A stretch of 64,000 nucleotides of DNA from Mugil cephalus (taxonomy: Eukaryota; Chordata; Actinopteri; Mugiliformes; Mugilidae), in the NCBI RefSeq assembly GCF_022458985.1, contig NC_061789.1, forward strand, positions 7,296,357-7,360,356, read 5' to 3'. The first letter of the stretch is position 1; each line of letters opens with the position of its first letter. This document shows, piece after piece, positions 29,701 through 39,990 of this stretch. Made by a program: the position numbers and the translations under genes. A model generated the notes under the pieces. That model was given only the letters and a program-made list of their open reading frames with translations. It did not search any database and was not told the origin of the DNA.

Positions 29701-32700
29701 AAGATGGACTATTTTACTGTCAAATATTGTAGAATAAACCCACACTAGTAGTAAAACAGGTGTTAGCTCTGAGTGCTGATGTGGAAATCTGGGGACATTT
29801 ACAGCTCAGATATAAAATAAAAAAGAATTAAATGTTGTCAAGATGAATGAAGAAACAGACACATTTATTTGTATTTAAATGTATTTAAACTGCTATGTCT
29901 TTAATGTCAATAGCAGCGTGACCAGCTACCGTAATGATTGTAGTTTGCGCCCAAATTTTTTTTCTCATTCATAAACAGCTAAAATCGGGGACATTTTCGG
30001 GGACAACTTTAGCTGGGGGACAGGTCATCCAAAGTGGGGACGTCTGGTCACCCTAAAAAAAAAAAAAACCCAGACAACCGTCATGGCACCTCTTGTTCTG
30101 CCGCTGCTTCATTTTTCGTAGCTTTCCATCTTCACCACACGTGTTTATAAGCGCCACAGTAAAAATGGTCCAGTCTGAAACAATATCTCTTCGTGCAACG
30201 TTACAAACACTGTGTGATCAAATACACCAGTTTGCTGGTATATTAAAAATTCATATCATAATGGGGGAAAAAATACCAGTTCATTCTAGTCCATTTTTTT
30301 AACTCCTCCATCCCGACTGGACTCTCGTCAGACTCATCGAGGAGCCACGGTCACTCCCATCCCACGGTCACCCACAGCGCCGTGGGCCCGATGTACGCCA
30401 TGGGCACCCCCATCCCTCCACACCAGCCCCACCACCACCACCACCACCACCACCAAGGCAGCGACGTCGTGACGGAGAAGAAGAAGAAGAAGGAGGAGAA
30501 GGACAAAGAAAAGCACGAGAAGGAAAAAGAGAAGGTGATTTACAGCCAGGTGTCATGTTTATTTGTGGTTGTGGTTAAAACACTTTTTTCTAAATGTTGT
30601 TGTGTTTTACCTCGTAGCCCAAGAAGAAGAACACGACAGCGTACCAGGTGTTCTGCAAAGAGTACAGAGTCAACATTAATGCAGAACAGCCTGGACTAGG
30701 TGGGTTAACGTTTGATTTTAAGTATTATCCTATCAGATGTAACCAAATGAAATCATTTAAACCGTGTCTGTCTGGTCTCCAGTGTTTGGTGAACTCAGCA
30801 AAAGGCTGGCGGAGGTGTGGAAGGCGATGCCCGAGAAGGACAAACTAGTATGTTGGGTTATTTTTTTTGTTTGTTTTTTTTGCCTCAAACGTTTGCACCA
30901 CTTCTGGTTTGTTTTGCAGCAATTTTGTTGTTTATGGTCACACGTGCAGTAGAAACACTGCACCTCAGAACATGCAGTGACAATCCTGCTTTGATAGAAA
31001 GAAACAACAGTAGATTTAAGAGAAGCTGGAGGAGCAACGGGGTAAATTAAAGGTTTGAGTCGTTCCATTTGTCCGTTTGTCCATTCCAGACGTATAAACA
31101 GAGCTTACGACTGTTATTGCTTCGGTCGTGCTGATGCACTTTACGCCACCAGGCTTTTTCACACTGTTTTTGTAACGTCTGACTTCTTCTTCTCTGCAGG
31201 TCTGGAGGCAGAAAGCTCAGTATCTGCAGCACAAACAGAACAAAGCTGAGGCCACGACCGTCAAACACAAGACGTCCAGCGAGAGCAAAAGCAAAGGTAT
31301 CTTTTGCTACATATTTTTATTTTTTTTTTATGATTTCATTCATTGATTGAAACACAACAATCACTATAAACACAAACGTTCCCAAATCTGAATGAATGGG
31401 AGCAGAAAGAAGAAGAATCTGATATAATCCACCTCTTTACCCCAAGAATCAGTTCATAAAGAACTCAATAGAGTTTACAAGAACACAATAAGCAGCAAAA
31501 TAATGACGATAATAAAATAAAATGAAATAAAATAGGTATCGGACAACACTGACTGTTTCCATACATATAAACGTTGTGTTGACCTTTCATGCCTACACAA
31601 CAGGCAGGACAGTCAACATTGTTTCATTATATTTCCTTAAGTTCCTGAATCTTGTTTATTTTTTTATTTTTTTGAGTTATACTTGTTTTCTCTTTTTTCA
31701 AATCTTTCTGAATGTTGATAAGTCACATTTTTTATGAGCTTTTAACATAATTTGCAGAATATTTTAATCCACTATTTCTTTAAATTTCAACAATTTTAAC
31801 TGAAGAAATAATGGATTTGTTGGATCTCTATATGCTTAGATATGCAGAAAACCTTAATATTGAAAATATAAAAACTGGTAATGGAAACACTTACAATTTA
31901 GAAAAAAAGACGTATCCATAGAAACGTTTATCGCAAAGTGCAATGGAAACACTTTTTCCGCAATTACTTGTCACTGGAGATGATGTGGGGGTCATGTGAC
32001 CAGTTTTTTGAAGAGAAAAAAAAATTCTCTTAAATTCTCTTCTCTTACATGAAGAGAATTTCAGAGAATTATGGGATATTACGAGACGAGACCTGAGAGT
32101 TACAGCTCATTCATAAAACACCTTTCAGTGGAAACGCATACAAAGCACAACTTTATCGAAATTTCACAAGTATCAGTTTTATTTTGTCATGGAAACGCAG
32201 TCATTGACTCAGACAGTTTCAGCTGCTTCATACGTTCTTTGCCTTTGTGCTGTTGACTGTGTGACTATGGAAACACCATTGACTGTATGGACAAACCCAT
32301 CGTTACGTCACCCATCGGATTCTGAAAAAAAACCTCTCGAAAATGTAGGCCAAAGTGGGCGGAGCCTGCAGTCGCCATGTTGGATGAGCTTTACTTTTAC
32401 GCCCACACTCGGATATTCCAGATATAAACATGGAGGGGTCGCGTCGAACGTTGAGATCCGCCCACCCAACTCTCCGCTACCTGTTAGCTCAGGCTACCAC
32501 CTGTCACTCAAAGCGGGAACGCCCTTAATTACGCAAAATTTTAAACCTTAAAATTAATTCACCCCCTGTACAGTCGTCATGAATATCGAGCCTTTTGAGG
32601 CCAAAATCGTTTTTTTGTACCAGGCTGTAAAAATATTTAATATTGCTGTAAAGTTGGGCTTTTATAACATGGGGGTCTATGGGGATTTAATCCCTTTTGG

Positions 32701-33664
32701 AGCCTCTAGTGGCCACTCGATGAACTGCAGCTTTTTACACTTCCACATGGGTGCAGTGTTCACTAAAAGAAAAAGTCCTAATCCTCATGTCAAAACACCC
32801 TCTGGACGTTTGTAGTTGTTAATACTTTTAGAGGCCAGTAACACAACCTGTAGCTCAAACCTGTCAAAATCCCAAAAGAAGAAGATGTTGAATTGGTTTC
32901 ACTCTTACTAAAATATTAAATATTTGGACAGTTACAGTGGATTTATCTGTTCAATGTCTGATGGTTGGTTGGTGGCCAGAGTCTTGCTGGGAGTCGTCTA
33001 TTAGTTAATTTAATTAAAATTAATTTAAATTGTTAAATAGTAAATATGATGTTTAAATACGTCATTTTAATGTTTTTTTTTACTTTTTAACCAAAAGATG
33101 AATCGATAGAATCGTTGAAATAATAATCGTTTGTCGTCGCCTCTGATTTATTTTGTTGTGTAGTTGTAGGAACGGGATCAGGGATGGTGTCTCCGAGCAG
33201 AGCGTCCGGCACCGTGTCTCTGTCCCCGGCTCGGGTCCCAGACGTCGACCCCATCGATGCCGCCGCTCACCTGCAGCTCTTAGGAGAGTCCCTGTCCCTG
33301 ATCGGACACCGGCTACAAGAAACGGAGGTGAGTTTTCACGCAGATATTCGATGTGCGATTCGAGAAATAGCAGATTAGAGAATTAATTAAACTGTTTGAC
33401 GTCTCCTTGTGTCCAGGGGATGGTGGCGGTGTCTGGAAGTCTGTCTGTTCTTCTGGACTCCATCTTGTGTGCCTTGGGCCCGTTGACCTGTCTCACAGCG
33501 CAGATACCACAGTTAAACGGATGTCCTCGAAATGTCCTGGTACGGATAACGCTCCTTCATTTAATCGGCCTCAAAGTGTTTATTTTAGAAACTAACCAAC
33601 CTCGTTCTTTCCCTCTCAGTCAAATACGTTGGACAACATCGCCTACATCATGCCTGGACTGTGA
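26733..33664 (+). CDS. hmgxb4: HMG domain-containing protein 4
   Basis: Twelve coding exons: 26733-26754, 27718-27854, 28456-28531, 28621-29193, 29287-29490, 30332-30534, 30618-30699, 30783-30847, 31200-31296, 33164-33327, 33417-33539, 33620-33664. They give 596 aa (human about 601). HMGXB4 (HMG2L1) is a nuclear HMG-box protein linked to Wnt signalling and to chromatin-associated transcription control. The N-terminal [13 protein letters not shown] motif is strongly conserved. Next come a Ser/Lys-rich low-complexity region, [13 protein letters not shown], and a Lys-rich nuclear-localisation tract. The HMG box is at about 406-478 ([43 protein letters not shown]). A conserved C-terminal helix region ends [12 protein letters not shown] run of eight His lies at about 368-376. 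The acceptor of exon 33164 could instead be 33170 (same phase, two residues shorter). A poly(A) signal lies near 34044. Confidence 0.96.
29965..30060 (-). repeat. Transposon terminal fragment with AGGGTGACCAGACG motif (hmgxb4 intron)
   Basis: Read on the minus strand it starts TTAGGGTGACCAGACGTCCC and continues with a CCTGTCCCC-type stretch, a terminus familiar from vertebrate hAT-like repeats. The other end was not found. Confidence 0.5.
31532..32775. repeat. Two adjoining dispersed repeats in the large hmgxb4 intron
   Basis: From about 31532 to 32240 the text repeatedly carries GGAAACAC or GGAAACGC words and CAACTTTATCGAAATTTCAC, a familiar fish repeat. From about 32250 to 32775 follows another, with GACTATGGAAACACCATTGA, GGGCGGAGCCTGCAGTCGCC, GGAGCCTCTAGTGGCCACTC and AACTGCAGCTTTTTACACTT. 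I believe both are known teleost repeat types. Borders are approximate and no gene lies within them. Confidence 0.45.
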
Positions 33665-34734
33665 GTGAAGGATCGATCCGGAGGAACTTGGCGTCAAAGA
33701 CTCGACAGATTTGTCCGGACTTTAATTTAAGCCACAGCTTGGCATCTGAACATTTGGATATTTCTAGCGTCGACCTGTTTTTAAAGTGTATTTTTTTAAA
33801 AAAAACAAACCCTTTTTCCCCTCTCTCTTAATTTTGTAATTGCTGTATTTTTAAACAAACCTTTTACTGAACATCTTTTCCAGCACGTCGGCTTAGTTTT
33901 ACTGTTACTGTACAGCGGTCTGTTTTATGAAAGGGTGCCTGTATGTACTGATCTGGATATGTGTAGTTTGTGTAGCTGTTTAAGGACCAACGTGTCGGAT
34001 TAACTGGCATCACAGCCCAGTTGGTCTGATGATGGGTTGTTGAGAATAAAGAGAAAAAAAAAAAGAAATCTGAAATTGTGTTGGACCACATAATCCGGTC
34101 TTGATTGGGATCTAGATTAAACCTCCAGAGTATTACTGAGAGAAATCTGGATTTCAGGAATCAAATGTAATAAAACTAGTCAAATAATCACGTGTCTGAG
34201 TGGATCTGTTTGACTTTTAATAGACAACAGGCAAATAAAGTCCTTTTAGCGTAATCCCCTAAAAAAACGTAAAACGTTGGTATCAAACCGAGCTATATTA
34301 AATTATTAATTAGTACTTTAATTAGAGGCCGTTTCACATGTCTTGAACATGAACACTGGACCTAGTAGTGATTTTTATTTATTTATTGAAGATGAGATGA
34401 GAAAACAATTTAAAGGAAAATTTAAATATTCTACTTTTTGATGGTAGTTCAGGACATAGACACCATAACTAATGTACATAGCCTACACCGATGCAGACCA
34501 TTTATACTTTGTCCGTGTACGTTTTGGTCATTGAATTTTCTGTTCGGAAAAAGATATTTAAAAAACAAATGAGTGGTTATTTGATTTTCATTTTAAAATT
34601 TCAAAATTGAAGTTCAAGGCACGTTTTTAAAAACACAATCGTTAGAACACAGTAACAAAAAAGCGCTCGTTTTTTTTTTCATATTGTACGACAGGAAATT
34701 GTGGTTTTCAAAATAAGAGCACGTCGGCTACGGC
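33665..34734 (+). other. hmgxb4 3' UTR and AT-rich intergenic DNA
   Basis: The 3' UTR probably ends near the GAATAAAGAG signal at about 34043-34052. Beyond it to 34734 I see only AT-rich sequence without a gene. Confidence 0.55.
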
Positions 34735-34900
34735 TTGTGCATCAATTTACCGCGGAAGTCTAAACCGCCTATTAATCCCATTTAGAGCAGCCGCAATGTG
34801 GATTTTTTTTTTTTTTTTTTTGAGAAGCAGTTTTCAAGCCAAACGAGTCTGAACCATAATGCTGCCACCACCATGCTTCACAGTATCTTGAGCTACGTTG
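34735..34900 (-). mobile_element. Tc1-like transposase relic (minus strand)
   Basis: On the minus strand, TGAAGCATGGTGGTGGCAGC followed by ATTATGG (about 34857-34882) encodes the KHGGGSIM-type segment of Tc1 transposases, out of any long frame. The stretch 34735-34775 before it carries GCGGAAGTCTAAACCGCCTA, a different repeat. A dead fragment. Confidence 0.55.
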
Positions 34901-35394
34901 CAAAGTTTTAAATTCTTCAAGTGTTCTCACGTTTGACCAATCAGCTTTCTGGCTACTTGATTTTTGAGGAAACTGCAGCGATGTTGGGCCTTTTGTCATC
35001 ATGACCTTTTACTAATTTATTGTTGTTGTTAGTTGTTTCAGTAGGTGTTTTAATTAACGGGGTTTCTTCACGGTCTTGCGCAAACTTTGACATCAGACTA
35101 TCAAAGGTCTTGAATTTCTTGTATTTATACACAAACTGTCCAATTTATCATTATTTACACAGGCTAGTTCGTGAAATAAGTTCGTTTTTAACTTTTTCAA
35201 ACCTGATTAGCACAAAAAAGGGTGAAATAGACGAATGAAAACCTTGTTTTCAAAATAAAAGTTGGGATACTGTAATTGAAAATTATATATTTGAATAGAT
35301 TATTATAGTTGCACACTTTGAATGAATCCAAAGTCATTCTTAAAATTGAACAAACTGTCTCTACTTCCTCTTTGTTTGACTGTTTGACGCCCAG

Positions 35395-35645
35395 AGGAGG
35401 AAACCCTTCATTTCCTTATATAGCGCCATAACATGACCTGAATTGCGGGGAAACACTACACCGTTATTGGCTGGATTACAACGAGTTATTCATTCCTCGG
35501 TGTCATCAACACATCCCCACAACAGATGGAGCTGTGTTCACCTCAGATGGAGTTAACTTCAGTCCAGAGGCTGAGTCAGGCTGCAGGAATCAGGAAGTCT
35601 CGTTTATTTATCCCGGACTGAACACACACTGAATCCGGACCAACA
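35395..35645 (+). promoter_or_regulatory. Probable promoter and 5' leader of the GIMAP-like gene
   Basis: CCTTATATAG near 35413-35422 could act as a TATA-like or CArG-like element about 225 bp before the ATG at 35646. The intervening sequence has no upstream ATG in the last 60 bp. An AP-1/MARE-like CTGAGTCAG lies at about 35570-35578. This is motif inference only; the start site is not mapped. Confidence 0.4.
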
Positions 35646-36325
35646 ATGTCCGCATCTGCTTCGCAGTCAGGTATGTGGTTGCATACAGTTGCAGTTTGTA
35701 TTATTATTATTTTTTTTTTACATGCGCCGTTTCAGATCCGTATCGGCGAGACTAGTGGGGGTGCGTCTTGCGCGTTATCGTAATTTTTGCGGGTTTGTGA
35801 TGCGAAGCTGCTGTGATGCGATGCAAAGGGCGCTGCCACTTCTCAGAAATGTTTCAACGATTCCACGTAAACCGCGAAGACAAAGGCACATTCTGTTTAC
35901 TATAGAAATACTCGGACCGTAAAATAAGTACATAGCATCTCTAATGAAATGCGTGCGGATAATGTAAGTTTATTGTGATAAAAGCCACTGGTTGTCATTT
36001 TTGGATATTGTTATTGTTTTTTAAAAAGTGCATTCATTGTGTTTCATGTGTTCCTGCTGATCAGAGCTGAGGCTCGTGGTGCTGGGGCGCACCGGAGCAG
36101 GAAAGAGATCCGCAGTCAGCGCCATCCTGAACCTACAAGACCCGGATCAGGGCGCGGATGCTTCTGGTGTCCGGGAGTGCAGCAAACTCATCGGGGAGGC
36201 TGCAGGCAGACAGGTACCGAGAGGAGAAGGTTTACATAGATTTAAGCACCCGTGTTCACAGCATTGTAACAGCTGCTGTCTGTAATGAGTCTGCGCAGCT
36301 ATTTTAGAACCGCAAACGGATGTTT

Positions 36326-36381
<56 letters not shown>

Positions 36382-38033
36382 ATGACTTGGGGATATGACC
36401 TATATTTAAGAACAAACTGGGAAGTATCTCTGACTTATTGTGTTATTATTCTAAGTAGAATTATTCTTTATTTAGTTATTATAGTTATAGTGTCTATCCT
36501 GTTGTTAGCTGTTTATATATATATTTTTTTTTGTTTTTGTTTTTTTAGTTATTAATAACTTGTAGCAGATCAGAAACATTCAGCTCTAAAGATTACAAAC
36601 ATTCAGCTCAACGGATCAGAAACATTCAGCTCTAAAGATCGGAAACATTTAGTGTCACAGATCAGAAACATTCAGCTTCACAGATCAGAAACATTCAGCT
36701 CTAAAGATCAGAAACATTCAGCTGTAAAGCTCAGAAACATTCAGCTTCACAGATCAGAAACATTCAGCTCTAAAGATTAGAAACATTCAGCTCTAAAGTT
36801 CAGAAACATTTAGTGTCACAGATCAGAAACATTCAGCTTCACAGATCAGAAACATTCAACTCTAAATATTAGAAACATTCAGCTCTAAAGATCAGAAACA
36901 TTCAGCTGTAAAGATCAGAAACATTCAGCTTCACAGATCAGAAACATTCAGCTCTAAAGATCGGAAACATTTAGTGTCATAGATCAGAAATATTCAGCTC
37001 TAAAGATCGGAAACATTCAGCTTCACAGATCACAAACATTCATCTCTAATTATCAGAAACATTCAGCTCGAAGCATCAGAAACATTCAGCTCTAAAGATA
37101 AAAAACATTCAGCTCCACAGATCACAGTAAGTGTTTAATTGTGACGCTTCTGCCACTTCTCTGCAGGTGGTGTTAGTCTCTAGTCCTGCCTGGTTCGGCT
37201 CAGCCTGCAACCCAGAGGAAAGGAGAAAACACATCTCCTCCTTCATCGCCTTATCCAGCCCCGGACCACACGCCTTCCTGCTGTGTGTCCCTCTGAACCA
37301 GCCGGCCGATGGAGAATTCAAGGCTCTGGACGCCCTCGAGAAGCTGTTTGGCCAATCCGTCACCAGAAACACCATCATACTCTTCACCCACACGGAGGAG
37401 CTGGGGGAGGACGAGCAGCTGGAGGAATACCTCGTCACGTGGCGCAAGGACCTCCGGCAGCTGGTGGAAAGATGCGGCGATCGCTACCACACTCTGGAAA
37501 CCCGCGACGGGGAAGAGGCGGAGAGGAAAGCTGTGGAAGAGCTGCTGGAGAAGGTCGAGGAGGTGACGACGGAGAGCGGCACGCAGCACTTCAGCTGTCC
37601 TCTCTACGAGGAGGCTGAGGAGAGGGTGAGGGGGAGGCAGGCGGAGATAGCGAAGCAGAGGAGAGGAGCGGAGGAAACGAATGACCGGGAATCACCAACA
37701 GACTCGCAACCGGAGGAAAACGTGACAGAAGAGGAAATGGAAGCGGCCCGGGACGAGGCGGAGAGGAGCATCGGCGATCTGAACGTGGACGTGGATGATA
37801 TTTTCCCTCCCGCCTGCGTCTCGCCTTCTTCAACCTCTCCGTCTTTTCTCTGGGGCCTGTGGGAGAAACTCACCGGCTGGATCAAGTGGCTTCCCACTCT
37901 GGTGAGACGAGAGGCCCTGCTGGGAGCCTTGGTGGGCCTCTTTGTGGGGGGGCCCGCCGGAGGTATGGTGGGGGCCACCGTGGGGTCCGTGGCCACTGAA
38001 GTGGGCAGAAGAAAAACTCAGAAAACTAAATGA
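35646..38033 (+). CDS. GIMAP/AIG1-family protein with degenerate GTPase motifs (probable pseudo-GTPase)
   Basis: Three coding exons, 35646-35670, 36065-36213 and 37167-38033, give an intact 346-aa frame. The fold-level match to the immune-associated AIG1/GIMAP GTPases is clear: ELRLVVLGRTGAGK at the N terminus, RECSKLIGEAAGRQ, the conserved box PGPHAFLLCVPLNQP after G3, ILFTHTEEL at G4, and RYHTLE near G5. The key residues are changed. The P-loop reads GRTGAGKR, with Arg23 where Ser/Thr binds magnesium. The switch I Thr aligns with Val44. G3 reads SSPAW (residues 63-67) in place of DTPGx, losing the Asp and Gly. An acidic coiled-coil-like region (about 180-260) precedes a Gly-rich hydrophobic C terminus (about 308-336: LLGALVGLFVGGPAGGMVG), a likely membrane insertion. 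GIMAPs usually coat organelle membranes in lymphoid cells. Here nucleotide binding or hydrolysis is doubtful. AATAAA is near 38199-38204. Confidence 0.85.
36329..36380. repeat. (GT)n microsatellite in the GIMAP-like gene intron
   Basis: About 26 uninterrupted GT dinucleotides, 115 bp after exon 2. Likely polymorphic in length. Confidence 0.95.
36565..37127 (+). repeat. 23-bp minisatellite, about 24 units, in the GIMAP-like gene intron
   Basis: The unit is about AGATCAGAAACATTCAGCTC followed by TAA or a CACA-type variant, period 23 bp. Two main variants alternate, one with CAGCTCTAAAGATC and one with CAGCTTCACAGATC. The array ends about 40 bp before the acceptor of exon 3 (37167). It is non-coding and well conserved between units, so relatively young. 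Confidence 0.9.
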
Positions 38034-39990
38034 GACACGACCTCACATTAATATATTATTATGCAGTGTGTTGCACCATGAAGTCAGTTAACTGTTTTCA
38101 CAGCCTACTAGCTGCCAAAAATAGTATTTATGCCTCATCTCTAAGGCCTTGACTTAACATCCGACCTGTGCGAGTACCAATTTCACTCTCTGTATGCAAA
38201 TAAACACCAATGAGGTTGTATCAGCCAGGACGGATGTTAATCCAAGGTGCTAGCGGGGCCAAAGCTGCACTACTTACGTCAGAATGGTTACTATTGTTGC
38301 AAAAAGCTTAAAATGATTAATAAATCCTGCTTTATAGATGAGTGATACTCCTTTAATAAGAACAACTTCATTGCAAATCAGTAAAGAAAAAATTGCGCAT
38401 AAATGACAATATGTTTTTAAAATACATCTTTTGGCCACTTGGGGGCAGCAGAAACACCACTGTTAAAATACTACCACCTTTTAACACTATATAATTTAAA
38501 ATTTTGTTATGCTTCTGGGTCAGGCCTCTGCCATAACCTTTAGTGAGTGACCCGAGCATTTCTATTTGTGTGCTGGTATGTTGGTCATTGTTCAGTTGAA
38601 AAACAGCAGTTGTCGGTAGCAGCGGTAGTTTTCTTCTTTTGTGTACTTTAAAAACAATGGCGAGTGGGACTGACCAGAGCTCTCATGTTGGCAAAGCAGA
38701 AAACAGAGAAGACGTGTGAGTAGATGTAGGAAGCAGAATGAGAGCCATACAATGAGGACGTGGAGGTGCGCTTCAGGCCGCTTGCAGTTCTCGCAATCTG
38801 CGTCACCACAACTTGTAGTCACATTTCTGGGCAGGGGAACATCATCCGACGCAGAAGCGTAAATCTGGCCTAAGCGGTTAGCTGTTGGTTATTTTTAGGA
38901 GAACATGAGCAACTAGTGGAGGATGTCCCAACTTCACATTCAGTTTTAGCTCTGTTTTTGGCCTCCATTGGTTTCTGAGGGAAAAACAAAAAATCTCTTT
39001 AAATGTTCTCTGCAAAATGCTCCATTTTTGTTTTTGTGCGAATCTGGACGGGTAGTTTTACAGTATTGGTCTTGTCTTCTGTGACTGTAAACATGGTCCT
39101 GGGAGAAGAGGCTACTTGGATGGGTGGTGGTGAAACTTCTGCAGAAACAAGGTGCCTTTGTTTCACTTTACTCTTTGGAAAAAGAATATATAATATAATA
39201 ATATAATACAATGTAAGATGATGTAACGTTCATAATAATAACACTTCTCTGTGGGTTTCTTGCTGCAACCAAAATCCTTATAATTACACATATGTTTAAA
39301 TAATACACATGTCCAAATTTTTTTTTTTTTCAAACAAATTGTGGGGGATTTTTTAAAAAAATATATATATATAAAAATGTCTAATCAACTAAAGATTTTG
39401 CGACCCCCTTGCAGTTCCTCCGTGGACTCCCTAGGGATTGCGGACCCCCTGTTGAAGACCTGTGATTTAATTCATTATCACTGTATACATGTTATATTAT
39501 AGCTGCTTTAATTCTTAAAACAGAGTTTCCACTACATACGTCAGATTATTCGTAACCCGGAAACCAAGTTGTTCTTATTACCGGATCATTACACAACCCA
39601 AGTTTTTTTTTTTAATCGCTTTTTATGAATGTGTACAGCAGAAAACAGCTGACGCACGTTTTGTTACGAAGCAATGCTGAGAAAAATCCACAAGGTGGAG
39701 ACATTGAACTTCAATTCAGGAGTTTTAAAGTTTAAAGCTTCGAGATGAAAAAAGAAAAAGAGGGAGATGATTATTTACTGCTCACCAAGCAAATAAAAGT
39801 TGCTGATTTAAGTAAAAAAAAAAAACTTCCCAGGTATTTTTGTTTCTTGACATCTACGAACGTGAAAGTACTTTTTTGCAGCGTTACAGCGGACAGGGGC
39901 GGAATTGAAGGGTGCCCCCCCCCACTCATCACCCCCCTGCCCCCCTTCTCCTCTGTGCATTTTGGACAACATCAATTACAGTAAAGTGAC
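38034..39990. other. Start of the gene-free region: 3' UTR and old repeats
   Basis: The 3' UTR of the GIMAP-like gene probably ends after AATAAA at 38199-38204. About 38800-38880 carries the repeat with GACGCAGAAGCGTAAATCTG, related to 14330 and 34745. About 39350-39470 is a hAT-like end (separate entry). A C-rich stretch lies at 39915-39950. No gene seen. Confidence 0.5.
39350..39470 (+). repeat. Second hAT-like family, right-end copy
   Basis: Contains ATGTCTAATCAACTAAAGAT and ends GGACCCCCTGTTGAAGACCT. Nearly the same text closes the copy at 53552 and appears inverted at 46595. Confidence 0.6.

Noticed and set aside
36565-37127. Minisatellite considered as coding repeats
   Set aside because: A 23-bp period shifts frame at every unit and stops are present; flanking splice sites place it in an intron.
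37251-37996. Two minus-strand frames over the GIMAP-like exon
   Set aside because: Antisense shadows; the plus-strand frame has the AIG1 motifs.
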